Shown here: positions 45,860-56,200 of the stretch, piece by piece | Position numbering within the stretch: the stretch's first letter is position 1 | Layout: each line of letters opens with the position of its first letter | From: Belliella calami | Lineage (GTDB): Bacteria > Bacteroidota > Bacteroidia > Cytophagales > Cyclobacteriaceae | Direction: 5' to 3' | Assembly: GCF_022549695.1 (NCBI RefSeq) | Contig: NZ_JAKZGS010000001.1 | Location: forward strand, 449,815-513,814 | DNA: 64,000 nucleotides | Translations under genes and position numbers: made by a program | The notes under the pieces: generated by a model | Told to the model about the DNA's origin: nothing | What the model saw: only the letters and a program-made list of their open reading frames with translations | Databases searched by the model: none

Positions 45860-47062
45860 ATGAACCCAGAAATAATCAAAGTTTACATCTCAGAATACAA
45901 AAGGGAATTCAGCCGGATCAATAGAGATGAAATATATAAATGGAAAGCTATCAAGCATTTTCAGGAGCATTTTGATTTAGAAGCTCCAGACCTTGCTTCC
46001 AACATTGAATTTTCCATGGATGAAGCTAAAAATCTGCTTGCTTCAGGTCAGTATTGGCCTAAAAGGATGTTGCGAAAAAATGCCGAATTAGCTCCTGATA
46101 GAGTCCGCGAAATGCTCCGCATTTTGTTCGATGAAGATTTTGATCTCGGTGAAAGGATTGAAAGTTTTAGAGCTGATTTTAAAATCTTGAATCAGGAGAA
46201 CTTTGGTGATGACAATGATTATCAAGATCACAGGGCCTTATTAGTCTACCTGGTTTTGATGTATCCGGAAAGATACTTTTTGTACAAGTTTGGAATGTTT
46301 AAGGAATTTGCCCGATTAGTAGAATATCCTTACCAACCCAAAATAGGGAAAGTCGATAATCTTGGCCACTATCTCAGTCTTTGTGATTTGGTGAAGGAGT
46401 ATATTGAAAAAGATCAGGAATTGCTCAGCATGCATGCCAGAAGATTGGATGATTCCTGTTACAGGGATATAGAATACCATGTGCTTACGCAGGATTTTAT
46501 TTATGCAGTAGTCCGACACCTGAAAGAGCAAAGTATTGAAGTAGATCGAGAACCTCAATTTTCAGCAATCAATTTTTCTATAAATGACAGTGAAGATTTC
46601 AACCTTAAAAACACTGATCCAAGTTTTAAGGGTTCGACAGTCAACTATATCCAAAATGACATAGAGAATAAACGCACAGGCGATGCTGGAGAATTGTGGG
46701 TTCTTAATTATGAAAAGGCTTATCTGATCAATCAAGGTAAACCAAATCTTGCAAAAAAAATCAGACATGTTTCCAAAGATGTAGGTGATGGCTTAGGCTA
46801 TGATATCCTTTCTTATTCCTTAGATGGGTCGGAAAAATATATTGAAGTAAAAACTACCAAGGCCAGTTTCTATAAAACCTTTTATGTCACCAATAATGAA
46901 CTCGAATGGAGCAAACGAAATCCTGATCAATATTATCTGTACAGACTTTATGAATTCAAGGATAGTAGTTCTCAGGCAAAGCTTCAGATGATTAAAGGAG
47001 ATCTATCTTCTATTTGTCAAATACCTGTCTCTTTTAAAGTGGATTTGGAAAGTCAATCATAA
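45860..47062 (+). CDS. DUF3883-domain protein (PD-(D/E)XK-like)
   Basis: 400 residues. The N-terminal 260 residues are helical and unassigned (ERYFLYKFGMFKEFARLVEY and similar). The C-terminal DUF3883 domain (about 275-395) runs KRTGDAGELWVLNYEKAYLI, VSKDVGDGLGYDILSYSLDG, EKYIEVKTTKASFYKTFYVT and NNELEWSKRNPDQYYLYRLY: Glu, Asp, then Glu-Val-Lys, the PD-(D/E)XK order. DUF3883 occurs in many defence islands next to helicases and GHKL ATPases. It starts 11 bases after the DrmD-like gene and is probably co-transcribed with it. Confidence 0.82.
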   Translation: MNPEIIKVYISEYKREFSRINRDEIYKWKAIKHFQEHFDLEAPDLASNIEFSMDEAKNLLASGQYWPKRMLRKNAELAPDRVREMLRILFDEDFDLGERIESFRADFKILNQENFGDDNDYQDHRALLVYLVLMYPERYFLYKFGMFKEFARLVEYPYQPKIGKVDNLGHYLSLCDLVKEYIEKDQELLSMHARRLDDSCYRDIEYHVLTQDFIYAVVRHLKEQSIEVDREPQFSAINFSINDSEDFNLKNTDPSFKGSTVNYIQNDIENKRTGDAGELWVLNYEKAYLINQGKPNLAKKIRHVSKDVGDGLGYDILSYSLDGSEKYIEVKTTKASFYKTFYVTNNELEWSKRNPDQYYLYRLYEFKDSSSQAKLQMIKGDLSSICQIPVSFKVDLESQS

Positions 47063-47072
47063 TTATAAAAAA

Positions 47073-47167
47073 AACGAGGGTAATTTTTACCTTCGTTACT
47101 TAAACGAGGGTAAAAAATTGATAAATTTACTCTCGTTGATTCCTCAAGTGTAATCTTTACCCTCGTT
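47073..47167. promoter_or_regulatory. Five-copy 11-bp operator-like array before fic
   Basis: AACGAGGGTAA occurs at 47073-47083 and 47103-47113. Its reverse complement TTACCCTCGTT (exact or with one change) occurs at 47087-47097 (TTACCTTCGTT), 47127-47137 (TTACTCTCGTT) and 47157-47167 (exact, 7 bases before the ATG). The first four copies form two inverted pairs with 3- and 13-base gaps. This fills nearly all of the 112-base gap between DUF3883 and fic. The Fic protein ends in a winged helix-like domain and could be the binder; this is inferred. Confidence 0.7.
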
Positions 47168-47174
47168 CCCAAGT

Positions 47175-48263
47175 ATGTTAAATAGAAAACAGCCATATAA
47201 CGACCTTCCTTCTTTACCACCAAAAATTGATTTGGAGACTAAAAACATCTTGTTGAAAACTATTTCAGCAAGTAGGGCTTTGGCTCAACTGAATGGTGCT
47301 ATTCGAAATTTGCCTAATCCTACACTTTTTTTAGATACGGTTCATTTGCAAGAAGCTAAGGCGAGTTCTGCCATAGAAAACATTATTACTACAAATGATG
47401 ATCTGTATCAGGCCTTGATTGCGGATAAAAAATTTGATAATCCAGAAACCAAAGAGGTAATTAGGTATAAAGAAGCGCTTTGGTTGGGCTTGGAACGCTT
47501 AAAATCAAGGCCTTTCATCACAACCAATCTTTGTATAGAACTGGTCCAAACGATCAAAGGGAATACAGCGGGTATTAGAAACACTCCTGGAACTACTTTA
47601 TCCAATGCAAACGGTGAGGTAGTGTATACTCCTCCATCAGGAGAAGAAGTCATCCGAGAGAAATTAGCAGCATGGGAAAGGTTTATTAATGAAGACGATG
47701 GAATTGATCCTTTGATCAAAATGGCACTCCTCCATTATCAATTTGAGGCAATTCACCCGTTTTCGGATGGTAATGGGCGTACGGGTAGGATTTTGTTACT
47801 GTTATTCCTCAAACAGACGGGACTACTCGATATTCCGGCAATTTATCTGAGTGAGTACATTATTCAGCATAAAAATGATTACTACAGGCTTTTAAGACAA
47901 GTCACAGAGAATCAAAACTGGGAAAATTTTATTCTTTACATGCTTGAAATGGTAGAAAAGACCGCCCATCATGGTTTAATCCGTCTTGAAAACGTCATCC
48001 AATTGATGGAAAATACCGCAGAGAAAATCCGAACTATATTACCTAAAGTTTATTCAAAAGACCTTGTAGAGATTATATTCAAACTACCATATACAAAAAG
48101 ACAGACCTTGATAGATGGCGGATTAGGAACCCCAAAGACTGTCGGTAATTATCTACTTGCTTTGGAGAAAGAGGGATTCTTGACTTCAAAAAAAGTCGGT
48201 AAAGAAAAACTCTATATCAACGTTAAGTTGATGGAGATTTTAGAAAATAGTAATCTTAAGTAA
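47175..48263 (+). CDS. Fic-domain protein with C-terminal winged helix
   Basis: 362 residues. The Fic motif is complete: HPFSDGNGRTGR, with catalytic His194 and the following Phe-x-(D/E)-GNGRxxR. The inhibitory helix (S/T)xxxE(G/N) is present near the N-terminus as SSAIEN (Ser64, Glu68, Asn69), which makes it an auto-inhibited class II Fic. The domain order is Fic_N (about 1-90), Fic core (about 100-270) and a wHTH-like C-terminus (KRQTLIDGGLGTPKTVGNYL then LEKEGFLTSKKVG). Fic enzymes usually AMPylate target proteins. It has its own operator array upstream and lies 28 bases before the methyltransferase gene, so it may control that gene. Confidence 0.92.
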   Translation: MLNRKQPYNDLPSLPPKIDLETKNILLKTISASRALAQLNGAIRNLPNPTLFLDTVHLQEAKASSAIENIITTNDDLYQALIADKKFDNPETKEVIRYKEALWLGLERLKSRPFITTNLCIELVQTIKGNTAGIRNTPGTTLSNANGEVVYTPPSGEEVIREKLAAWERFINEDDGIDPLIKMALLHYQFEAIHPFSDGNGRTGRILLLLFLKQTGLLDIPAIYLSEYIIQHKNDYYRLLRQVTENQNWENFILYMLEMVEKTAHHGLIRLENVIQLMENTAEKIRTILPKVYSKDLVEIIFKLPYTKRQTLIDGGLGTPKTVGNYLLALEKEGFLTSKKVGKEKLYINVKLMEILENSNLK

Positions 48264-48291
48264 AAAGCTAACAGCTCGAAGCTCAAAAACC

Positions 48292-51200
48292 ATGATCAAA
48301 TTCATTCAAAATACAGGAGACTTTTTTGCAGCCAATTACTTTGACGAGGACTTTTCTAAAAAGGTGCTTGAAAAAACAGGGTATGCAGCTGATGATATTA
48401 AGGTATTCCAAAAGCGCATCACGGGACTAAAGGATAAGTACTTCAAATTTAAGAAGGCTTACCTGGAAGAAAATTGGAGAACCAAAGATAAGATCACCGA
48501 GACACATCGATTCCATACAGATGTCCTGAATGCTTTGGGTTATGCTGGTGATCAACCTGAATACACTGAGCTTTTTCATGTTGATGAAAAAACAGTCCTT
48601 CCTATTCGTCATACGCTATACCGTGGAGACAGACCTTTTTTGATGATCATGGAAATGAGAGCCCTGATCAAAGAAGGGGATGAAGATCCAGATGGTCTAT
48701 TTGAACAATGTTATCATAGTGAAGAGAATAATTCCAATCCTCCTCAAAAATATCATCGCTCTCAGTGGGAAAATGTATTCAGGGTTCCTGAAGGTTTAAG
48801 TATTTCTCCAATGATCATAAATAAGGCTGTGTCAGAGCTTTTTTTGCTTGATCAACACAGAAGACCTCAGTATATTTTGCTTTGTGCGGGGAATGTATTT
48901 TACCTGTTAGAACAAGAGAAATGGTTCCGTGGGTCGTATTTAAGCTTTGATTTGGAAGAACTCTTCTCTGAAGGTGTGGTCAGTAGAGATTATTATACAC
49001 TTTTCTATTTTCTCTTAGCCAAAGAAACATTAGCTCCTCAATCTGAAATCGTGCTGATGGATCAGTTGGATGAAGACTCCCATAAGTCAGCCTATGAAGT
49101 AACTCAAGATTTGAAGGAAGGAGTGATTCATGCTGTAGAGTCCTTGGCAAATGAAGCCGTATTTTTTATCAAGACACAAGATGAGAATCGAGATTTGTAC
49201 AATGAACCAAGTATAAAGAGTCAAGATACTGAAATTGAGGAGGATGAATTAATAATCAATGTCGAAAATGGTGATGTCTTAGAATCGACGGATGATTCTC
49301 AAAAATCAATTAGTATAAATGCAGATACACTTAAGAATGAATGTCTGAATTATGTCTATCGTCTCTTGTTTTTATTCTATGCGGAGTCGAGAAATGATTT
49401 GGATATTTTGCCAGCAGATGACGCGGTGTATCAGCATGGGTATTCCTTGGAAATGCTCCGTGACCTGGAACAGGTTCCATTGAATACCGCAAGTTCCCAA
49501 AATGGTTATTTCTTTCACGAATCCCTTTCCCGACTATTTCAATTGCTGAGCACTGGATATAAGGAAAAAGCAGATCAGGAACGCAATCGAAGTTTCAAAG
49601 TTCGTCACTTAGATTCTCCACTATTCGATAATGAGAAACTGGAAATATTACCTAATGTCAAAATCCGAAATGTAGTATGGCAGGATGTGATCTGTCAACT
49701 TTCCCTTTCTCGAAAGCAAAAAGGTAAAACTCGTGGACGCATTTCTTATGCTAACTTAGGAATCAACCAACTCGGTTCGGTTTATGAAAGTCTCTTGGCA
49801 TTCCGTGGTTTCTTTGCTGAGACAGATACCATAGAAGTCCATCGCAAGCGAAAGGATAAAGAGACCTCTGAAAAAGTAGCTCGCACTGATGGTTCTTACC
49901 TTGTACCTCGTCATCGCATCGATGACTTTGATCCCGATGAAATCTTCACAGACAAAGAAGGTGAAATCAAGATCATTCCAAAAGGGACTTTTATCTATCG
50001 CTTGTCAGGTAGGGATAGACAGAAATCTGCTTCCTACTATACCCCAGAAGTACTTACTGAGTGTACAGTAAAATACACCCTAAAACCGATCTTAGAGCGA
50101 TTGGATAAAGGAGAAATGAAAGCTTTGGATCTACTTGATCTGAAAATCCTCGAACCTGCGATGGGTGCTGCGGCTTTTCACAACGAGGTGATCAACCAAC
50201 TCTCTGAAGCTTACCTAAGCTATAGACAGGAGGAAATGAAACAAAAAGTTGCTCCTGATAAATACCGCGAGGAACTTCAAAAAATCAAAGCCTATATCGC
50301 GCTGAATAATGTCTATGGGGTGGATTTAAATCCTACAGCAGTCGAGCTGGGTAAGCTCTCCCTTTGGCTTAATGTGATCCATCAGGATATGCAAACACCC
50401 TTTTTCGGATACCGCTTAGGTGTTGGGAATGCTGTAGTCGGTGCTTGGCTAAAGGTTTATAAAGGCAAAGAAATTTTATTTGATGCTAAAAATAAAAGAG
50501 AGAAAAAAGAATGGTGGGATAAAGCCCCTAAGCATATACCAATCAGTGGACGAAAGGCTGATGAAATTTATCACTTCCTGCTTCCTGATAAAAACCTGGT
50601 GCCATCAGCAGGAATCAAACTGCTAAAAGAAGCCCATGGCTCAGAATCCAAATCTGTGAGCGAATGGAAAAAAGAATTTTGTAGCCCAATCCGTGAAGAT
50701 GAATTCCAGCGTCTGCAGAGAATCTCCAAAGGCATAGACCTTCTTCTGGAGGAACATTATCGCTTTCAGGCCTCTATCAATGCTGAGACCAAAGTACGTG
50801 ACACTTTCTTTGGTGCCTATAATGAAGGAGATCAGGTAGCTTTTAAGGATAAGAGCTACAGCGAAAAGGAAAAGCTTGCCAACAAGCGGGGCGAAACCAA
50901 TGCCCCGTACTACAAGCTAAAAATGATCATGGATTATTGGTGTAGCCTTTGGTTCTGGGATATGCGTCAGGCTTCTGAACTTCCCTCAAGAAGGGAATGG
51001 CTGCAAGATATAGAAGCCATACTCCATATGGACCTGGACAACCTGGAAGCCAAGGTTCAAGAAGATGGGGACTTCCTGATTCCTCCAAAGCCGGTGCAGT
51101 CCAAGCTTTTCTCTGAAACTGAACCGCAACAACTAACCCTAAAGACATACAACAAAAACAAGGGTGAAACCCTCAAGCAACTATCCCAAAAATTGGATAA

Positions 51201-53232
51201 AGAGCGGGTCAGCCTTTTTACTAATACCCGTAGTCAAATCGTGCAAGAGCTCGCTGAACAATACCGCTTTTTCCATTACCAATTGGAATTTATCGAGGTA
51301 TTCAAAGAAAGAGGTGGATTCGATGTGGCCGTAGGGAATCCGCCTTGGCTTAAAATTGAATTTGAGGAAAAAATTATAATGTCTGAAGTATTTCCGGAAT
51401 TTTTGATTCGAAATTTATCAGCTCCAAAGATTAAGGAATTAAGGTCTAATTATTTGAAAAATAGCAAAAATAAGGAGATCTACATTGAGGATGTTCTTGC
51501 TACTGAATCATTAAGTAAATTTTCAAATAACCTTCAATCTTATGACCTTTTAAAAGGTCAGCAAGGAGACTTATATAAAAATATCCTTGTAAACACCATT
51601 AACATAATAAATTCTAATGGTTATGCCGGAATTTTACACCCAACGAGTATTTACGACGATGCCAAAGGTGAAATTTTGAGACAAGAAATTTACAGTAGAT
51701 TAAAATTTATTTTCCACTTCAGAAATGAATTCAAATTATTTAAAGAAACTAACGACAAAGGAAGATTAGTTTTTGCGATAAACATTTATTCCGGAAAAAT
51801 TAACAATTCAGAAAATTTTTATTTACTCTCAAATTTATTTCACCCATCAACAATTGATGGATGTTTAAGATATGGTTCAAATGGCCAAATGGCAATTAAA
51901 ATCAAAGATAAGGACGGTAAATATATTTGGAATACACAATCCAATATTGACAGATTAGTCTTAATTGATAGGGATCTAATAGATATCCTAAAATCAGCTC
52001 AAGATGCAAAAATTGCTCCTAAACTTATCTACCTTCAGGCAGGAAATTTTAAAGACATTTTAACTAAAATTTCTAAAATAAAAACCAAAAAATTAAATAA
52101 AACAGATTTATTCTTTACTCTTGGTTTACATGAAACCAACGATGTTGGAGAAAACAACATGTTATTAGATATAAACCATAATACCAGGACTCCTGATATT
52201 AATAAATATGAATTCATTTATAATGGCCCTCATTTTACCATTTTAAACCCAATCTCCCAATCACCAAAAATAAACTATAAGAGCAATAATGATTACGAGT
52301 CTGTTGATTTAAGTACAATTGATGAGAATTATTTACCGAATACAAAATACCTACCTAATAAAGATGGTAATTTCACCCCTGTATTAAATAAGTTTGGGAA
52401 TAACTGGTATGATTCATTTAGGTGGGCTACGAGGGCTATGGTTGGGCCAAACTCTGAGAGAACACTTCAACCTGTGATTATATCCCCAAAAACCCATCAC
52501 ATACACGGCGTTTTATCAATTCTTTTTAAAAATGAATTAGAGTTGTTATCATTTACATCCTTAACAGCATCCTTAATTTTTGATTTCTATGTAAAAGTTA
52601 ATGGGTGGTCTAATATACAGCCTAATTCTATTGAAAAATTTCCTGTAGAATTAGGTTTTTATCATAGTGAACTAACACATAGGATACTACTGCTAAATTG
52701 CCTTAACAAGTACTACACACAACTATGGAAGCGCCATTTTAAGCAGGAGTTTAGGGAAGATTCATGGTCAAAAAATGACGATAGACTAAAATCCTTCGCT
52801 ACACTTACCCCCGACTGGAGCTGGAATACACCTCTCAGGAACTGGTTTGAACGCCGTCAGGCATTGGTAGAGATAGATGTGATTACTGCCATGGCTTTAG
52901 GTCTGACCCTCGAAGAACTGATCCTAATCTACAATGTACAGTTTCCCGTCCTGCAACAAAACGAAGATGACACCTGGTACGATCAGCGTGGGAATATCGT
53001 CTTCACCTGTTCCAAAGGCCTCACCGGCGTAGGCCTCGACCGCGCCGAGTGGAACGAAATCAAGAATATGAAAGCCGGGGAAACCTACAATCACACCATT
53101 ACCAAGTCAGAACTGTATCATGGCAAACAAGTAACCTACTATGCTCCATTTGACAAGTGTGATCGAGTAGAGGATTATAAGTTAGCTTGGGGAGTGTTTG
53201 AGGAGAGGTTTGGGGGGAAGGGAGTTTATTAA
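48292..53232 (+). CDS. Large DNA methyltransferase, Eco57I/DrmMI-like N6-adenine type
   Basis: 1646 residues. The N-terminal 400 residues are of type IIG-like form (NECLNYVYRLLFLFYAESRN at about 345-365). The Rossmann domain has motif I LKILEPAMGAAAFHNEVIN (about 618-635, with the unusual EPAMG for DPACGSG), NVYGVDLNPTAVELGKLSLW (about 680-700) and the catalytic motif IV NPPW (about 1014). The centre and C-terminus (about 1020-1480) act as specificity region, and the end (GLTLEELILIYNVQFPVLQQ) is conserved. No clear nuclease motif is visible. Size and context match DISARM drmMI or related defence methylases; it should mark host DNA. Bases 51355-52790 are much more AT-rich than the flanks, suggesting exchange of the specificity part. 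Confidence 0.82.
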   Translation: MIKFIQNTGDFFAANYFDEDFSKKVLEKTGYAADDIKVFQKRITGLKDKYFKFKKAYLEENWRTKDKITETHRFHTDVLNALGYAGDQPEYTELFHVDEKTVLPIRHTLYRGDRPFLMIMEMRALIKEGDEDPDGLFEQCYHSEENNSNPPQKYHRSQWENVFRVPEGLSISPMIINKAVSELFLLDQHRRPQYILLCAGNVFYLLEQEKWFRGSYLSFDLEELFSEGVVSRDYYTLFYFLLAKETLAPQSEIVLMDQLDEDSHKSAYEVTQDLKEGVIHAVESLANEAVFFIKTQDENRDLYNEPSIKSQDTEIEEDELIINVENGDVLESTDDSQKSISINADTLKNECLNYVYRLLFLFYAESRNDLDILPADDAVYQHGYSLEMLRDLEQVPLNTASSQNGYFFHESLSRLFQLLSTGYKEKADQERNRSFKVRHLDSPLFDNEKLEILPNVKIRNVVWQDVICQLSLSRKQKGKTRGRISYANLGINQLGSVYESLLAFRGFFAETDTIEVHRKRKDKETSEKVARTDGSYLVPRHRIDDFDPDEIFTDKEGEIKIIPKGTFIYRLSGRDRQKSASYYTPEVLTECTVKYTLKPILERLDKGEMKALDLLDLKILEPAMGAAAFHNEVINQLSEAYLSYRQEEMKQKVAPDKYREELQKIKAYIALNNVYGVDLNPTAVELGKLSLWLNVIHQDMQTPFFGYRLGVGNAVVGAWLKVYKGKEILFDAKNKREKKEWWDKAPKHIPISGRKADEIYHFLLPDKNLVPSAGIKLLKEAHGSESKSVSEWKKEFCSPIREDEFQRLQRISKGIDLLLEEHYRFQASINAETKVRDTFFGAYNEGDQVAFKDKSYSEKEKLANKRGETNAPYYKLKMIMDYWCSLWFWDMRQASELPSRREWLQDIEAILHMDLDNLEAKVQEDGDFLIPPKPVQSKLFSETEPQQLTLKTYNKNKGETLKQLSQKLDKERVSLFTNTRSQIVQELAEQYRFFHYQLEFIEVFKERGGFDVAVGNPPWLKIEFEEKIIMSEVFPEFLIRNLSAPKIKELRSNYLKNSKNKEIYIEDVLATESLSKFSNNLQSYDLLKGQQGDLYKNILVNTINIINSNGYAGILHPTSIYDDAKGEILRQEIYSRLKFIFHFRNEFKLFKETNDKGRLVFAINIYSGKINNSENFYLLSNLFHPSTIDGCLRYGSNGQMAIKIKDKDGKYIWNTQSNIDRLVLIDRDLIDILKSAQDAKIAPKLIYLQAGNFKDILTKISKIKTKKLNKTDLFFTLGLHETNDVGENNMLLDINHNTRTPDINKYEFIYNGPHFTILNPISQSPKINYKSNNDYESVDLSTIDENYLPNTKYLPNKDGNFTPVLNKFGNNWYDSFRWATRAMVGPNSERTLQPVIISPKTHHIHGVLSILFKNELELLSFTSLTASLIFDFYVKVNGWSNIQPNSIEKFPVELGFYHSELTHRILLLNCLNKYYTQLWKRHFKQEFREDSWSKNDDRLKSFATLTPDWSWNTPLRNWFERRQALVEIDVITAMALGLTLEELILIYNVQFPVLQQNEDDTWYDQRGNIVFTCSKGLTGVGLDRAEWNEIKNMKAGETYNHTITKSELYHGKQVTYYAPFDKCDRVEDYKLAWGVFEERFGGKGVY

Positions 53233-53283
53233 CTATCATAAACCCAAGTAAAATTCATTAAAAACAGAATAATCACCCAACTT

Positions 53284-56200
53284 ATGAAGAGTCAAAAAGA
53301 AGTAATAGAATTTTTAAAGGAGTTTTGGGAAGTTAAATCTCTAAAATTTCAAGCTCAATTTGCTATAAACCAAGTAAATGGCCAAGGATATTTTTATGAT
53401 CTTAGACACCCTGTTAGTAGAGATTTAATTCTGCACCCTATTACTAAATCTAAAATCACATTAGGTATTCCGAAAGGAACTCAATTTGATGAAGGCACTT
53501 TTTATTGGGTTAATCTAAATGTTCCTAAAGATCATATAAGAATTCAAAAAAAAGATGAATTTTATTTTCAAGCGGACGTGAATTTTAGTCCTCCAAGAGA
53601 AGTGGATATAACTGCAGAGCAATTGATTTATCAAATTAGTGGAGATTATTATTCTGCTAAGGGAAAAGCAAGATCCGCTTTGACAGGTCTCGTTCGTAGA
53701 ATCTCATCGGATGTAAATAGAAAACCTGAAACCTTTATTTTTGAGTTATTACAAAATGCAGATGACTATCCAGACTCAGGTAAAAATAAAGTAAATGTTA
53801 GATTTCAATTAAAAGGAGAATATATAATAGTTACCCATAACGGCCTTCCTTTTTCAGCCGGCAATGTAAATGCAATATGTGATGCCGACTCGGGCAATAA
53901 ACAATTTGACATTGACAAAACTGGATATAAAGGAATAGGTTTCAAGTCTATTTTTAAGCTTTCAAATTATGTCATAGTTCATTCAGGGGATTATTCTTTT
54001 AGGTTTGATGAAGATTTTCATCGGCAAAAGGGTGTGGATACTGTTTGGCAATTAATCCCAATATGGACATCTATTAGTGAAATGCCAATTGAAGTTCAAA
54101 ATAATGCTTTCACTTCGCCTAATGTTGCTTTTTGTATAAAACTAAAAAAGGGTAAAGTAACATTTGAGGAAATTGAAAGTATTTTTGAAAATGTATTTGC
54201 AGATGAAAGACTTCTTTTGTTTCTAAGGAATGTCAAATCAATATCGTTTTCAGGGGTAAAGTCAGAATTTACAGCGAACATAAGTGAATCTAAGTGGGAA
54301 ATCAGTAGATTTTTCAAAATTGAAGTTAATGAAGATGTTAGGAGAAGACTTGATAATCTAATTGCAATAGAGGATGAAAGAATTCCTGAAAAATATAAAA
54401 ATATCCAGTCCTCTTTATTGAAATTTGCAACAAGAAAAATTCTAGGAGCACCAGAAATAACTGAAAACACAAGAGTCTACGCCTATTTACCGACAGATAT
54501 TAATCTTGGTTTCCCTTTTTTGATGAATGGGGATTTTATTCCAGATGGATCTCGAAATAACATTCACTCTGAATTAGAATGGAATCAGTATTTATTCGAG
54601 GAAGCCGGTAAGCAGTTTATCAATTGGCTTAATGATCTTTTTGGGAACCACAAAACAACTGAATTTCTAAAATTAATTCCTGATTTTAGCAAATTGATTC
54701 AAAATATACAGGAAAGAGATAAAATATTATTCCTTGAAAAATTCCAATCTGGATTTGAGGAAATGCTTCCTCAGGTGGCATTTCTTCCAGATTTGGATGG
54801 AAATCCCCAGAAAATAGGTGATTTGACAATAGATATCTCAGGTCTTATGGAGCTTTTAGGTGAAGCGGATTTTCGCTCTTTTTTGTCTATCAATAAACCT
54901 ATATTGGATGCTGAATTTGCTGAAAGTAAAAGTCTTACTAGACTCTTTAAGACATATCAATCAGACAATATCATTCAAGAAGATGCTATTTATCATCTAC
55001 TATCAAAGACTGAATTCTTAGCTTGGCTTGCTGACATTGATAATTCTTTGTCTTTTCTGAAGTTTTTAAATGAAAGAAAATTATTAAATGATTACGTAGA
55101 TCAGAAAATTTTTCTTGATCAGTCAGGGGATCTAAAGGCAGCCAAAGAAATATACTTTGATCTTGGGAAAGACACTTCTTTACTGGAATGGCTGTCAGTA
55201 TCAAGGCTGCATGAAAAATTAACCTCCTTAGAGTTTTTGAAACCACTTCTTAAGCAATATCAGCCAGTTTCATTTATAAAAGAAGAGATCCTTCTTTCGG
55301 CTGAGGCTAAGATGGTTGCAGCAATCTTTGAGAATAACAAAAAACTTCTTTTACTTCTTTTAAAATACCATGACCAATTAAATGAAAAGGATTTTATAGG
55401 AGAGGGTGGTTTTAAGGGTTTTCCAAGTTTTGATAGAAATACTAATCTTATCCCAAGTTTTTCACAATACCCAATTTTTTTGGGTGATGAAGAATTGATT
55501 CAATTGGTTGATAGCAGTGCTTTCCCTTCAGGTTTGGTGAAGATTCTTAACCCAGCCCTTTATTTCGACTCCACTATAAATGCTGAGAAGTTATGGACCA
55601 AATTAGGTGTTTATGAATGGAATGAATCAATCTATTTAAGATTTGTAAATTACCTATTTGAGAAGTCAGCAGCCCTTCATACGCATTTTGAGGACATGAT
55701 AATTGATGAAAAATCTTATTATGGTAATACTTTGCTTTGGAGTCTTGTTGATAAAGCTTACCTAAAAGTACCACAAGAAACACAAAAAGAATTTATTCAA
55801 AATGCATCTTCTCTTCCTGTAATTGCTAAAGGTGGGAAAATAAAATCTTTGAAGGAATGTTATCTTTCCTCTGGCTATACGAATTCAGATGCCTTAGAAA
55901 AACTTCAAAATAGTTACCCCGATGCAAAAATTGAATTTGTTTCAGATGGCTATTTGGCATATGAATATAAAAAAGATTGGGGCAAAGTTTTTAGGCTCTT
56001 TAAAGTTAAAACAGATTCTAAGGATTTTATCAAAGAATATATAATTCCTAAAATCAAACAAGCGGAAGAAGATGATTATCTCACATTCACACAATTGCTT
56101 TTTGAAAACAGGGATAAATTCAAAGAAGAAATCCAACAGATTGAATGGAAAGTAATGGTTTTATCAGGAAAGTTTGTAAAAGCGTCAGAGGCGATATTGG

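Noticed and set aside
47073-47167. Short repeats that could suggest a CRISPR array
   Set aside because: Units are 11 bp, in both orientations, with gaps of 3 to 19 bases, no spacers of constant length, and no cas genes anywhere near. An operator array explains it better.
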